Assembly (NCBI RefSeq): GCF_044465595.1
Contig: NZ_JBITLV010000001.1
Location: forward strand, 496,001-560,000
DNA length: 64,000 nucleotides
Source of the DNA: Spongisporangium articulatum
Lineage (GTDB): Bacteria; Actinomycetota; Actinomycetes; Actinomycetales; Kineosporiaceae
Reading direction: 5' to 3'
Shown: piece after piece, positions 16,402 to 24,929 of the stretch
Position numbering within the stretch: position 1 is the stretch's first letter
Layout: every line of letters starts with the position of its first letter
Program-made: the position numbers and the translations under genes
Notes under the pieces: model-generated
Seen by the model: only the letters and a program-made list of their open reading frames with translations
The model's database searches: none
Told to the model about the DNA's origin: nothing

Positions 16402-18232
16402 GGATGGCGCTCCTTCCGTGGTCGGGGTTGAGAGGTGTTGCTGAAAGAAGTTCGGGGGGTGGTGGTTTGCCGTCGCGGGCGGCTTCGTAGGCGGCGCGCC
16501 ATCCGGAGCGTTGGGCGATCGCGGTGAGCAGCCGGTGCGCCAGCGGTGGGATGGGTGTGTTGCGTTCGACGGGTGCCCACGAGTAGCGGTCGCGGGTCTT
16601 GTCCCGAGGCCGAGCGGAATCGGCAGGTGCCTTGTTGTCGTCCTCCTGGTCCGCAACGACGCCGAGGGTGGCGAGGACCCAAGCGCGGCGGTCGTGCCGG
16701 TGGTCGGCCAACGTCTTGCCGGTCCATTTGCGGGAGACCAGGATTCGCCGCCCGGCGTAGCCGAGGTACTCGGACTTGTGGGCTTTGGAGCGGCAGCCGC
16801 CGGGGGTCATGCCTGCGTGGGCGCCGCGGGGTTGGATGCCGTAGCGCAGCCAGTTCGCACAGCCCGGCCCGCACGGTTCGACCTTCGCCACCGCGGCGAG
16901 CCGGGCCAGGTGAGCACGCTGGCGGGCGGCGTTCGGGTCGGTGTCGTCGATGGCGTGGGCGTCGGACATGGCCTTGGTCAGATACTTGGCCAGGTAGCCG
17001 ATCCGGCGTTCGCTGTCGGGGGTTCCGGCGAGCAGGCCCTGAAGGTCGACCTGGGCGCCGAAGCGCAGGACGTGGAACGGCTGCGCGGCGAGCTCGGGGG
17101 CACTGAGCTCGTCGGCCAGGTCGTCGGCGTGATCCAGCTCAGCCAGCGCGTCAGCCCACGAAGTGAGCGGCACGCCCGTGGCCGGGTCGACATACCCGGC
17201 CAGGTCGTCGTCCCAGACGGGCGGGTTGTCGTCGTCGTGGACGGGTGAGCCGGTGGTGGGCCACCACACCTGCCGGTAGGTGGCCGCGACGACCTGGCGG
17301 ACGAGGGCGCGCGGGATGGTGCCCCGGATGGCGAAGTGCGCGTGAGGGGCGAGCCGTCGTTGGGGTTCGACGGTGGCGAAGTACTGGACCTCGAACCCCG
17401 CGACCCGGCGTAGGTTCTGCACCAGCCGGTCGAGCAGCCCGGCGAACCCAAAGGAGTCGCGGACCTGCCGCACGTAGTCGTAGGAGTCGGCGTCCCTGGG
17501 TGTGCCGTCGGTGTTCACCTTCCCGTAGCTGGGGAGGGTGACGGTCATGAACATCGAGGGCCGGAACACCTCCCCGTCCCGACCGAGGAAGGTGCGTCCG
17601 AGGGTGGTCGCTTCCATCGGCCGTTTCGGCAGGTCGGGCACGTCGGTGCGGCGCCGGGTGGAGCGAGTGGCCCGCTGGACCTTGGCCGGGTCGACCTGAC
17701 CGCGGACACCGGCGTGGCGGAGGGCGGCGTCGACGTCGGTTAGCGCTTCGGAGTGGGCGAGGGCTTCCAGCTCATCCCCCGCGCTCAGGGCGTGGTCCCT
17801 GGCGGCGGTGATATCGGCCCGCTCCACCATCAGCGCCTGCTGGACGTCGTTCGGCGCGTCGGGGGTGAGGTCGGGTTCCTCGACCAGGTGCCAGCCCTCC
17901 CGGCACTGATGGACCCGCAACCGCCGGGCCCGCTCAGCACAGGACGGGCACTTAGACGCCAGGGTCGCCCCGCAGGGGACGTCGACGTAGGACAAGGCGC
18001 CGGTGGTGGTGTCGGTGACCTGCATCGGCACGGGCCGGATGCACACGCCGTGGGAGACCGCGACCGCTTCGACGACGTCCTGAGCTAGGGGCATCTTGGC
18101 CCGCTCGACCCGTGACATCCGCCCCGAAGCACGGTGCAGGGCTTCACTGCTCTCACGAACCTGCTCGGGAGTCGGACCCGTCGAAGCGACTGGAGTGGTT
18201 GTGGTGCGGGGGTTCTCGTCGAGGGCGGTCAC
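16382..18232 (-). CDS. repSA: RepSA-type rolling-circle replication initiator
   Basis: A 616-residue replication protein of AICEs. It carries a cysteine cluster CPSCAERARRLRVHQC, the HUH metal motif in RLAPHAHFAIRG, and the family block EPCGPGCANWLRYGIQPRGA; YLAKYLTKA probably contains the nicking tyrosine. It would nick the double-strand origin to start rolling-circle replication of the excised circle. GTG 18230-18232 overlaps the stop of the upstream 72-codon gene (GTGA), and the stop overlaps xis. The origin itself is not identifiable by eye. Confidence 0.85.
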   Translation of the reverse strand: MTALDENPRTTTTPVASTGPTPEQVRESSEALHRASGRMSRVERAKMPLAQDVVEAVAVSHGVCIRPVPMQVTDTTTGALSYVDVPCGATLASKCPSCAERARRLRVHQCREGWHLVEEPDLTPDAPNDVQQALMVERADITAARDHALSAGDELEALAHSEALTDVDAALRHAGVRGQVDPAKVQRATRSTRRRTDVPDLPKRPMEATTLGRTFLGRDGEVFRPSMFMTVTLPSYGKVNTDGTPRDADSYDYVRQVRDSFGFAGLLDRLVQNLRRVAGFEVQYFATVEPQRRLAPHAHFAIRGTIPRALVRQVVAATYRQVWWPTTGSPVHDDDNPPVWDDDLAGYVDPATGVPLTSWADALAELDHADDLADELSAPELAAQPFHVLRFGAQVDLQGLLAGTPDSERRIGYLAKYLTKAMSDAHAIDDTDPNAARQRAHLARLAAVAKVEPCGPGCANWLRYGIQPRGAHAGMTPGGCRSKAHKSEYLGYAGRRILVSRKWTGKTLADHRHDRRAWVLATLGVVADQEDDNKAPADSARPRDKTRDRYSWAPVERNTPIPPLAHRLLTAIAQRSGWRAAYEAARDGKPPPPELLSATPLNPDHGRSAIHGTEQP

Positions 18233-18447
18233 GCGGCCTCGTCCTCCATGAACTCGGGCTGATGGTCGGGGTGGTCGGTGAAGTCGTGGCGTTGGGCGGC
18301 GGTGTCGGCGGCTTCCGGCGTGGAGGTGGTGACGGTCCAGAGGCAGCCCGGCCGGAGGCAGTCGGCCGCCCATAGGCCGGTGGAGCCGACCAGCACCCAC
18401 CCCGGGGAAGAGAGGCGGGTGCCGGTCGGATCGGTGGTGTCGTCCAT
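18229..18447 (-). CDS. Small AICE protein upstream of rep
   Basis: A 72-residue acidic protein beginning MDDTTDPTGTRLSSPGWVLV, with CLRPGC in the middle and a histidine-rich end (RHDFTDHPDHQPEF). Its stop overlaps the rep start as GTGA, which supports a real, coupled gene. The Cys pair and His residues could bind a metal. Function unknown; many AICEs have a similar small gene at this position. Confidence 0.6.
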   Translation of the reverse strand: MDDTTDPTGTRLSSPGWVLVGSTGLWAADCLRPGCLWTVTTSTPEAADTAAQRHDFTDHPDHQPEFMEDEAA

Positions 18448-18470
18448 CGGTCGTCGAGCCGTCGGGTGGT

Positions 18471-19427
18471 TCAGCGGCCGGGGACGTAGCCGGGCACGTG
18501 CCCGTTGCTGCTGGCCTGGTGGTCGCGCAGGACCTCCCGGTTGTAGGCGGCCCCGGCCCGCTGCCCCGCGTACTCCGGATCCACGTACGGCTCGCTGTAG
18601 GGCTCGGAGTAGCCGAGGTCGTCGGCCTCCTGCGGGGTGTGCCAGGACACCGGCTGGTCACCGTCCTTCACCCCGACCATCCCCACGCGGGAGTCGCTCG
18701 GGGCGGGCTCGGGCTGAGCGACCGGAGCCTGAGCGGGAGCGGTCTGGGCCTGCTGAACCGGCTGGACCTGGGCCGGGATCTGAGCAGGCTGGGAAGGGGT
18801 GAGGGCGCGCAGCTGGGGCACGGCGTCCTCGACCGCGAGGCCCCGGTCCCGCCGGACCGGCACCGGGAGTTCCTTCGGCTGGGGCCGGGTGTGGATGATG
18901 CCGAGCTTCATCGCGTCGTCCGCGCCGAGGGTCCGGTCGATGAGCGCGAACTTCTTGGCCTCCCACGCGGCGCCGAAGAACCGCAGCCACAGCGCGGGCT
19001 CGATCGTGGCGGCAGGCTGGGCGACGGTTCCGGCGGCGCGGCCGCGGAGGCGGAAGAAGCGCCGCATTTCGATCACCCACAAGGTGATGGCCGCGATGGG
19101 GGCCATAGCCATGACGACGCCGAACAGGACGCCCTTGCCTTCCTGGATCGCTGCGGTGAACTGCACCCCCGCGGCCAGGAGCGCGATGAGGGTGATCCCC
19201 AAGTTGAAGGGGAACGGGCTGTCGCCGTCCTGGGCGACCTTCACGGCGTGGATGCCGAGGCCGACGGCGAACAGTTCGAGGATGGCGATGCTGATGACGC
19301 CGATGAAGCCGGGCGCGTGCCCGATCTCGGTCATCATCGTGTAGAGGCCCCACCCACCGACGACGGCTGCGAGGCTGCCGAGGGCGAGCATGATCGGGTT
19401 GAGCCGGATGTTCAGGTTGCTGTTCAT
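18471..19427 (-). CDS. spdB: SpdB-like (DUF2637-type) membrane protein of the AICE
   Basis: A 318-residue membrane protein. Four hydrophobic helices lie in residues 10-120 (IMLALGSLAAVVGGWGLY, FIGVISIAILELFAVGLGI, LGITLIALLAAGVQFTAAI, VLFGVVMAMAPIAAITLWVI), then a basic stretch and a Pro/Gln-rich cytosolic tail ending in Tyr-rich repeats (YSEPYSEPYVDPEY). Spd proteins spread AICE or plasmid DNA along mycelium together with TraB. A truncated homologue starting MNSDLNVRVNPIMV exists beyond attR at 28230. Confidence 0.75.
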   Translation of the reverse strand: MNSNLNIRLNPIMLALGSLAAVVGGWGLYTMMTEIGHAPGFIGVISIAILELFAVGLGIHAVKVAQDGDSPFPFNLGITLIALLAAGVQFTAAIQEGKGVLFGVVMAMAPIAAITLWVIEMRRFFRLRGRAAGTVAQPAATIEPALWLRFFGAAWEAKKFALIDRTLGADDAMKLGIIHTRPQPKELPVPVRRDRGLAVEDAVPQLRALTPSQPAQIPAQVQPVQQAQTAPAQAPVAQPEPAPSDSRVGMVGVKDGDQPVSWHTPQEADDLGYSEPYSEPYVDPEYAGQRAGAAYNREVLRDHQASSNGHVPGYVPGR

Positions 19428-19470
19428 GACGGGTGTTCCTTCCTGATCGGTTGTGCTGTTGGGTGTCGGG

Positions 19471-19812
19471 ATGACGTGGACGGGGTGGAGCGGGTGGTTC
19501 GGTCCGTGGTGGCGGCACTGGCAGCAGTCGCGGCCGGTCCCGAAGGTGCTTTCGGTGCTCCTTGCGGTCGGGGCGGTGTTGAACGTCGTGGGCGGCGTGG
19601 CGCGGTGCGTGATGGGCGACTACGGGCGAGCAGGTGGAGATCTCGCGTGGGCCGCCGTTTTGGTTCTGCTGGTCGTGGGTTTGAGTCACCCGGCTGTAGC
19701 CCGCTTCGGGCAGCGACGAGCACAAGCCCGAGCCCAGCGACAATCAGGTCGAGCAGTTGGCGGTCAGGCTCCCGGCGGTGAGTCCGACTCGATCCCCGAC
19801 ACGGGCCGCTGA
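19471..19812 (+). CDS. Small two-helix AICE membrane protein antisense to the traB end
   Basis: A 113-residue protein with Trp-rich N-terminus (MTWTGWSGWFGPWWRHWQQ), two hydrophobic helices (about 24-44 and 56-75) and a basic tail ending APGGESDSIPDTGR. It is divergent from the SpdB-like gene and its last 49 bp lie antisense on the end of traB. A homologue with the same topology, neighbours and tail (APGGDSDAAPDTGR) is kept in the remnant beyond attR (27918-28205), which argues that it is a real gene. The ATG at 19471 is chosen by comparison with that homologue; a GTG at 19453 is possible. Confidence 0.65.
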   Translation: MTWTGWSGWFGPWWRHWQQSRPVPKVLSVLLAVGAVLNVVGGVARCVMGDYGRAGGDLAWAAVLVLLVVGLSHPAVARFGQRRAQARAQRQSGRAVGGQAPGGESDSIPDTGR

Positions 19813-21302
19813 CCCGGCAGCCCCGACCCGGCGGTCCTGTCCCGTGCGGCGAGGTCGATGACCCGAGCACCCGGTGAGACCGGCGCAGGGGCGGGCCAGC
19901 GGGTGGCCATGTCGGTGATGTCGTCGTCGCTGATCCAGGAGAACCGGACCCGCACCGGTTCGTTGGCGCTCTCGGTGCGGACGTAGCCGACGCCGGGCAG
20001 GGTGTCGGGGATCAGGTGACAGGCGGCGCCGAGGTCTTGGGCGCCGTCGCCGAGGACCATGTCGGTGTGGGAGTCCTCCGCCAACCTGAGGGCGATGCGG
20101 GTGGGGAACAGATCCCGGAACGGGAGCGTCTCCTTGCGGGGGTCCTGCAGGGACGCGATGACGGAGAACCCGGGTGCCCGGCCCTGCGACAATAGCAGCG
20201 AGAGCGCGGCTTTGACGCGGTCGCGGATCTTCCGGTCGGGGTGGTAGGCGGTCAGGAACGCGACCTCGTCGATCACGATCACCTCGCACGGGTCATCCAC
20301 GGTCGGGACGTGCTTACGGAGTCCGGCGTCGCGTAGCCGCTTGGCGCGGGCGGTCATCCGGTCGGCGGCGGCCTCGATGACCTGAGCCATCTGTTCGCCG
20401 TCCTGGTCGCCGTAGTAGGCGAACAAGGCCCGGCCGGGATACAGCTCCATCCCGCCCTTCGGGTCCAGCCCGGTCACGCAGACCAGGCCGGAGGCGATGC
20501 CGGGGCCGAGGGCCCGCAGAATCGACCACTGCACCGAGCCCTTCCCGGCGCCGGTCTTCCCGGCGATCAGCTTGTGATCCCCCAGCAGCGGCACCCGATA
20601 CACCTCCCCCGCCTCGGTCAAGCCCACGGGCAGGGACAGCAAATCCGGCACGGCCGAGATCCGCTCGATCGGGGTCGCGGGAATCGGGCGGGTGAGTGGG
20701 TCTTTCGCGAACACCCGCAGCTCCACAAGACCCGGTGCCGTCTCCACGACCGTGAGCCGGTGGGCGCGGAAGGCGTGGCGTAGGCCCTCGGCTTGGGTGT
20801 GGAAGTCCTCCGGGGTGTGGCCGTGGATCAACCGCAGCCCGATCGTGTCCACCACCCGCGTCGACGACACCGACGTCACGGTCGGGGTGTAGATGGTGCG
20901 GTCCGGGGTCGTCCGGGTGAGACCGGTTCCGTGCATCACCGGATACCAGACCAGCCGGTAGAAGGTCAGCCACCGCCACCAACCCCGCACCGGCCTGACC
21001 ACCCGCCGGTCGAAGGTCGCGGGTGACCTCCACAGCCAGGCGGTAAGCGACAGCATGGTCAGGCCGAGGACGCCGAGCAGGCCCTGGCGGCCGAACTCGA
21101 CCCAGACCAACGCGACCGCGAACAGAGCGGCCGTGGTCAGCGGATGCCGCCACAAGGTGCGGACCAGCCGGGCAGCGAGGCGGGCGAGTCGCTTGACCGA
21201 GGCCGACAGGGCCAGAGCCCAGAACGGGATCACGGCCCGCTGCTTGGCGAAAATGCCATCGTTGGTGAGGTCTTCGGCGCGGGTGCCGTTGATGAACTGC
21301 AT
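19764..21302 (-). CDS. traB: FtsK/SpoIIIE-like conjugal transfer ATPase (TraSA/TraB)
   Basis: A 512-residue DNA translocase. The N-terminal quarter has two or three membrane helices (LTTAALFAVALVWV, LLGVLGLTMLSLTAWLW), the middle a linker, and the C-terminal half the motor: Walker A AGKTGAGKGS and Walker B VIVIDEVAFL, then SQGRAPGFSVIASLQDP. In AICEs a hexamer of this protein moves double-stranded DNA at hyphal contacts. ATG 21300-21302 overlaps the stop of the zinc-ribbon gene (TGATG). The last 16 codons (QRPVSGIESDSPPGA) are partly antisense to the small membrane gene and are echoed in the remnant at 27916-27966. Confidence 0.9.
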   Translation of the reverse strand: MQFINGTRAEDLTNDGIFAKQRAVIPFWALALSASVKRLARLAARLVRTLWRHPLTTAALFAVALVWVEFGRQGLLGVLGLTMLSLTAWLWRSPATFDRRVVRPVRGWWRWLTFYRLVWYPVMHGTGLTRTTPDRTIYTPTVTSVSSTRVVDTIGLRLIHGHTPEDFHTQAEGLRHAFRAHRLTVVETAPGLVELRVFAKDPLTRPIPATPIERISAVPDLLSLPVGLTEAGEVYRVPLLGDHKLIAGKTGAGKGSVQWSILRALGPGIASGLVCVTGLDPKGGMELYPGRALFAYYGDQDGEQMAQVIEAAADRMTARAKRLRDAGLRKHVPTVDDPCEVIVIDEVAFLTAYHPDRKIRDRVKAALSLLLSQGRAPGFSVIASLQDPRKETLPFRDLFPTRIALRLAEDSHTDMVLGDGAQDLGAACHLIPDTLPGVGYVRTESANEPVRVRFSWISDDDITDMATRWPAPAPVSPGARVIDLAARDRTAGSGLPGQRPVSGIESDSPPGA

Positions 21303-21592
21303 CAGGCCGCACCCCCACCCTGAGCCACGGGGCGGGCCGTGAAGCTGATGAACCGGCCGCCCTGGCCCCGCAGCGGCAACGTCTGGAGGCCGATGCACTC
21401 CGGGCACTGCCCGTGGACCAGTCGGGACGACAGCTCCGGGTCACCGCAGGTGCGGCACTTCCGCAACCGCGGGCCAGCCACCGCCGATCGGGCGGCACGA
21501 GCCGGGCGGGCCGCGCGGACGGTCGACACCGGGGTCGGGATCAGCAGGTCATCCAGACCAGTGCCGATGTCGGGTTTACTCTTTCGGGGCAT
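21302..21592 (-). CDS. Zinc-ribbon AICE protein
   Basis: A 96-residue basic protein with two Cys pairs, RKCRTCGDPE and GQCPECIGLQ, forming a probable zinc ribbon. Its stop overlaps the traB start (TGATG), so it is made together with the transfer ATPase and may assist transfer or bind DNA. No specific family name is recognised. Confidence 0.65.
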   Translation of the reverse strand: MPRKSKPDIGTGLDDLLIPTPVSTVRAARPARAARSAVAGPRLRKCRTCGDPELSSRLVHGQCPECIGLQTLPLRGQGGRFISFTARPVAQGGGAA

Positions 21593-21653
21593 GGCGAAGC
21601 TCCCTCGTGAACTTTGAGCGGTGAGCGAGAAACCGAGCTATTCGTGATGTGCG

Positions 21654-21685
21654 GCCCCCGGCCCGGCGGCAACCAGGCCGGGGGC
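21654..21685 (-). terminator. Hairpin after the Pra-like gene
   Basis: GCCCCCGGCC (21654-21663) and GGCCGGGGGC (21676-21685) are perfect 10-base arms with a 12-base loop, followed toward pra by a second small stem (CTCCC...GGGAG). The pair lies between the pra stop and the zinc-ribbon start and may end or attenuate the pra transcript. Confidence 0.55.
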
Positions 21686-21710
21686 TCCCTCCACTACCGG
21701 GAGGGACCAG

Positions 21711-22199
21711 TCAGGCGGCGGACGCCTGCCCGCCCGAACGACCCTGCCCCGGACCCCGAGGGGCCGAGGTTGCCGAACCAGCGGGGGCCCTGCCCGCACC
21801 GTCCTGACCGGACGCACCGATAGAGGCGGCGCTTAGGCCGGTGGCGCGCATCGAGTACGCCAGCCGCGCACGGCCCCGGCCCTCGTCGATGTACGGGGTG
21901 ATCGTCATCCCCGAGAACGCGATCGGTCGCAGCCCGGAGCCGGGCACGATCTCCGGGGGAAGCTCCGGCATGTACGGGGCCAGGAGCTTCACCTTGACCT
22001 CCTTCACCCGCGCCTCCGGGTCCCGGTCGATGCACGTCACCGACCAGACCAGCGAACCCGTCTGCTTGTCCTTGGACGGCGTACGCGCCCGGGTCTTCTC
22101 GTCGAAGTCCTGCGCCTGATCCACGCTCATCGCGTACAGACCGTGCGGGAACACCTCATCCATCGACACCGCGAACCGGTGCCCACCCTGCAGAGCCAT
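21711..22199 (-). CDS. pra: Pra-like activator of AICE replication, integration and excision
   Basis: A 162-residue protein whose first 125 residues match my memory of the Pra family: RFAVSMDEVFPHGLY at the front, a DFDEKTRARTPSKDKQTGSLVWSVTCID core, and a late ITPYIDEGRGRARLAYSMRATGL. The tail is a Gly/Ala/Pro-rich low-complexity stretch. In pSAM2-type elements Pra turns on rep-xis-int and is itself kept off by a repressor. Here it is the first gene of the leftward backbone, and a palindromic site sits upstream at 22260-22278. Identification is by remembered family pattern, not alignment. Confidence 0.7.
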   Translation of the reverse strand: MALQGGHRFAVSMDEVFPHGLYAMSVDQAQDFDEKTRARTPSKDKQTGSLVWSVTCIDRDPEARVKEVKVKLLAPYMPELPPEIVPGSGLRPIAFSGMTITPYIDEGRGRARLAYSMRATGLSAASIGASGQDGAGRAPAGSATSAPRGPGQGRSGGQASAA

Positions 22200-22259
22200 C
22201 GCTCTCTCCCTGTCTTCTTGCGGTCGGTTATGACCCGATCCGCTCTAGTAACGAAGCTA

Positions 22260-22278
22260 CCCGCAGAATCTCTGCGGG
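22260..22278. promoter_or_regulatory. Perfect inverted repeat in the divergent pra/regulator promoter region
   Basis: CCCGCAGA-ATC-TCTGCGGG has perfect 8-base arms. It lies in the 157-bp gap between pra (leftward) and the monooxygenase-like/XRE pair (rightward), the expected place for the repressor that controls the element. Binding by the XRE protein is inference. Confidence 0.5.
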
Positions 22279-22356
22279 TCAACAGTTCTACTGCGTGTCT
22301 TACAGATCGACTAAAGTTTCAGCTAACGGTGCAGTTCAAGTGGGTAGGAGTGACTG

Positions 22357-22677
22357 ATGTTGGGTTTCGGACTGGTAGTTCGGTTCACGATCAAGGCCGG
22401 ACGCATGGCCGAGTTCGACGCGCTGGTCGAGCGCACCCTGACCGGCATCCGCGCCCACGAGCCCGGAACGCTGATCTACGCCTCGCACGCCGTCGACGGC
22501 AGCCCGGACGTGCGGGTGTTCTACGAGCTGTACCGCGACCGCGACGCCTTCGAGACCCACGAGCAGCAGCCTCACACGCGCGAATTCCTCGACCAGCGAA
22601 GCGAATTCGTCGAGAGCTTCGAGGTGACGTTCCTGGAGGCCGTCGACGTCAAGAGCACCGCCTGGGGCGCTCAGTGA
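22357..22677 (+). CDS. Antibiotic biosynthesis monooxygenase (ABM/YgiN-like) domain protein
   Basis: A 106-residue single-domain ABM protein: GLVVRFTIKAGRMAEFDALV at the start, GTLIYASHAVDGSPDVRVFYELYRD strand region, then HTREFLDQR and a C-terminal strand. Relatives oxidise quinols or aromatic substrates without cofactor, or degrade haem; no substrate is deducible here. GGAG lies seven bases before ATG 22357. Its stop overlaps the GTG of the XRE regulator gene (GTGA), so the two are made together. Confidence 0.75.
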   Translation: MLGFGLVVRFTIKAGRMAEFDALVERTLTGIRAHEPGTLIYASHAVDGSPDVRVFYELYRDRDAFETHEQQPHTREFLDQRSEFVESFEVTFLEAVDVKSTAWGAQ

Positions 22678-23888
22678 GCAGTCTCGGAGAGCGCGTCTCG
22701 GAGTACCGTGCCCGCCGCGGGATGTCGCAGCGCGAACTCGCTACCGAGGTCGGCCGGTCTGAAAGCTGGGTTTCCCAGGTAGAGCGTGACGTCCTCCAGG
22801 TCGAGCGCGTCCCGGTCCTCCAGGCACTAGCCGACGCCCTCGGCGTCACGGTCCGGGACCTACGACCCGACGCGGCTGCCCTCCCGCACACCAGCAGCGA
22901 GCACAAGGTCAGCGACCTCGAGGCACTGCGCATGGTCATCACCGGACACCCCGCCCCGACCCTGGTCCTGGCGCCCCCACGCCAGCTCTCCGCCGACCTG
23001 GACGACCTCACCCGCCGCGTCGCCGACGCCTGGACCCTGACCCACGCCTCAGCGTTCAGCGAAGCGAACGCCGTCCTCGTCGAACTCGTCCCCGACCTCG
23101 AAGCAGCGTGGCGGCAGGCCAAGCGCGGACAACGCCAGCAGCTCGCACGACTCCTCGCCGACGCCTACCAAGCCGCATCCTCAGCCTTCGCGCGGCTCGA
23201 AGAGGCCGACGCGGCATGGGTCGCCGCCGACCGGGCCGTGACCGTCGCCGAGCTGGGCGGAGACCCGCTCGGAGCCCTCTCCGGGCTCTTCCGGATGGCG
23301 CACGCCTTCATCACCCTCCAGCGACTCGACCAGGCCGAACACGTCGCCCAGACCGGCATCGACGCCCTCGCCGAGACCGCCGAGTCAGACACCGCCACCC
23401 CTGAACAACTCTCCGTCTACGGCGCCCTCCACCTCGTGCGAGCGATCGTCTACGCCCGCGCCGGCCAACGCGCCCAGGCCCACGACATGCTCGAAGCCGC
23501 CCGCCGAATCGGCCAGCGACTCGGCGAAGACCGCAACGACTACGAGACCGAATTCGGCCCCACGAACGTCGAGCTACACGCCATCGCCGTAGCCGCCGAC
23601 CTCGGCGACGCAGGCCAAGCCCTCGACATCGCCGCCAACGTCGACCCCTCCGCCCTGTCTGCGGAGCGCCAGTCCCGGTTCTACATCGACGTGGCCCGCG
23701 CTCACACCCAGCGACGCCATACCGGCGAAGCACTCAACGCGCTTCTCCAGGCTGAGGCCCAGGCTCCCGAGCAGACCTACACCCACGTCCTTGCCCGCCA
23801 GCTCATCCGCGACCTACTCGCCCTCGCAGGACGCCGCGCACCCGAAGAGCTGGTCGAGCTTGCTCGGCGTTCGGCGGCGCTGCCCTAA
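22674..23888 (+). CDS. XRE-family HTH regulator with C-terminal TPR-like repeats
   Basis: A 404-residue regulator. The N-terminal HTH_3/XRE domain (SSLGERVSEYRARRGMSQRE ... GRSESWVSQVERD) covers about residues 1-65. The rest is all helical with repeated AEAD/ALG patterns (for example LADAYQAASSAFARLEEAD and ALHLVRAIVYARAGQRAQAH), i.e. a TPR array that may sense a peptide or small molecule. GTG 22674 is chosen because it overlaps the ABM stop. Divergence from pra and the nearby palindrome suggest it governs the element's switch between integrated and excised states. Confidence 0.75.
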   Translation: MSSLGERVSEYRARRGMSQRELATEVGRSESWVSQVERDVLQVERVPVLQALADALGVTVRDLRPDAAALPHTSSEHKVSDLEALRMVITGHPAPTLVLAPPRQLSADLDDLTRRVADAWTLTHASAFSEANAVLVELVPDLEAAWRQAKRGQRQQLARLLADAYQAASSAFARLEEADAAWVAADRAVTVAELGGDPLGALSGLFRMAHAFITLQRLDQAEHVAQTGIDALAETAESDTATPEQLSVYGALHLVRAIVYARAGQRAQAHDMLEAARRIGQRLGEDRNDYETEFGPTNVELHAIAVAADLGDAGQALDIAANVDPSALSAERQSRFYIDVARAHTQRRHTGEALNALLQAEAQAPEQTYTHVLARQLIRDLLALAGRRAPEELVELARRSAALP

Positions 23889-23937
23889 GTGCCTCTGCCA
23901 GATTTGCCTAGGCGGTTCCAGAAGCGGGAAGGCACTT
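23887..23937 (+). terminator. Inverted repeat at the end of the XRE gene
   Basis: AAGTGCCT (23887-23894, touching the stop codon) and AGGCACTT (23930-23937) are perfect inverted arms, 35 bases apart. A weak terminator or boundary structure before the lower-GC cargo. Confidence 0.35.
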
Positions 23938-24017
23938 GAACCTAGGCCAAGGAGCAAGATGTCTTATGGGCGCGGATTAGACACGCACGGCAAGCTGATA
24001 CAGCTAGTCTCTAGCCC

Positions 24018-24929
24018 ATGGACAACGGGGATGAGGCAGCGAACGAGGATCCCGATCGATCCGACGTAGATACCTACTATCATTTGTCATTGGCCGAAAG
24101 GCGCCTGATGTGGCGCAATTCTCCCGAGTTCACGGAAAGCCGCGCCATCGTTCGCAAAATACTTATTGCGGCCGCTGCCCTTGGCATCACCGTCGGTGGC
24201 GTGAGTGGACTCTTGATACCACTGTCCGAACCTCAGCCTAAACCCGTTGATTGGATCTTCGGCCCACTCGTAGGAATCCTCGTTGGCATCCTGGTCGCCG
24301 AGTACCTCGCCTCCGCGGTCGCGGTGGCCATCCGTAACCGTTTCCGGAGGAATTTCCGTGACGGTCTTATGCTAGGCGTTGCCCAATCCCAGCTTCAGCG
24401 GGCAGATGAGCGGGTTGCAGAAGGGGCCACCGACTTTGGGTCACTATGGGAGGCCACTCAGAAGCGCCTCGATTACTACCATCAAATTGCGACATCACAA
24501 GCGCGCAGAAGTTTCATCTACGGACAAGTGGCAGCCGGACTGGGATTTGTAGTCGTGCTCATTTCAGCCATCCTTGCCACTCTTGCCGATTCGACGGCGT
24601 CCGCGGTATCGGCTGGAATTACAGGCATTTCCGGTGGCGGGCTTGGAGCCTTCATAGGTACGACTTTTATGCGCTCACAGGAAGCGGCCTCACAGCAACT
24701 ACGGGACTACTTCGCCCAACCTCTCGAATTCTCAAGAATGCTCGCCGCAGAAAGACTCCTGGACAAATTGAGCGGCCAAGATAAGGCAGAGGCAACAGTT
24801 GCCATTATTCGCTCTATGACGGGCGAGGTTTCGGCGGCAACTCCTCAGAACAAAGCCAGGCCGCGGACTGGACCGAAGAAGCCAAGAAATCAGGACCAGG
24901 CACCCGAAAGAACATCAGCAGAGCAGTAG
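24018..24929 (+). CDS. TRADD-N-associated membrane domain-like protein
   Basis: A 303-residue membrane protein with two helix pairs: about residues 44-68 and 79-105, then 163-190 and 195-217. Between and after them are cytosolic helices, including RLDYYHQIATSQARRSFIYG and SQEAASQQLRDYFAQPLEFS followed by RMLAAERLL. This wording matches my recollection of the TRADD-N-associated two-TM domain found in bacterial conflict proteins. The C-terminal 40 residues are a charged disordered tail. The gene has lower GC than the AICE backbone. I infer an immunity or conflict role as a membrane effector or sensor; no separate TRADD-N protein is visible next to it. Confidence 0.6.
   Translation: MDNGDEAANEDPDRSDVDTYYHLSLAERRLMWRNSPEFTESRAIVRKILIAAAALGITVGGVSGLLIPLSEPQPKPVDWIFGPLVGILVGILVAEYLASAVAVAIRNRFRRNFRDGLMLGVAQSQLQRADERVAEGATDFGSLWEATQKRLDYYHQIATSQARRSFIYGQVAAGLGFVVVLISAILATLADSTASAVSAGITGISGGGLGAFIGTTFMRSQEAASQQLRDYFAQPLEFSRMLAAERLLDKLSGQDKAEATVAIIRSMTGEVSAATPQNKARPRTGPKKPRNQDQAPERTSAEQ

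Noticed and set aside
16174..16656. Longer version of the excisionase gene starting at 16656
   Set aside because: The added N-terminal part is the antiparallel-frame shadow of rep; the internal ATG at 16401 begins the conserved HTH domain.
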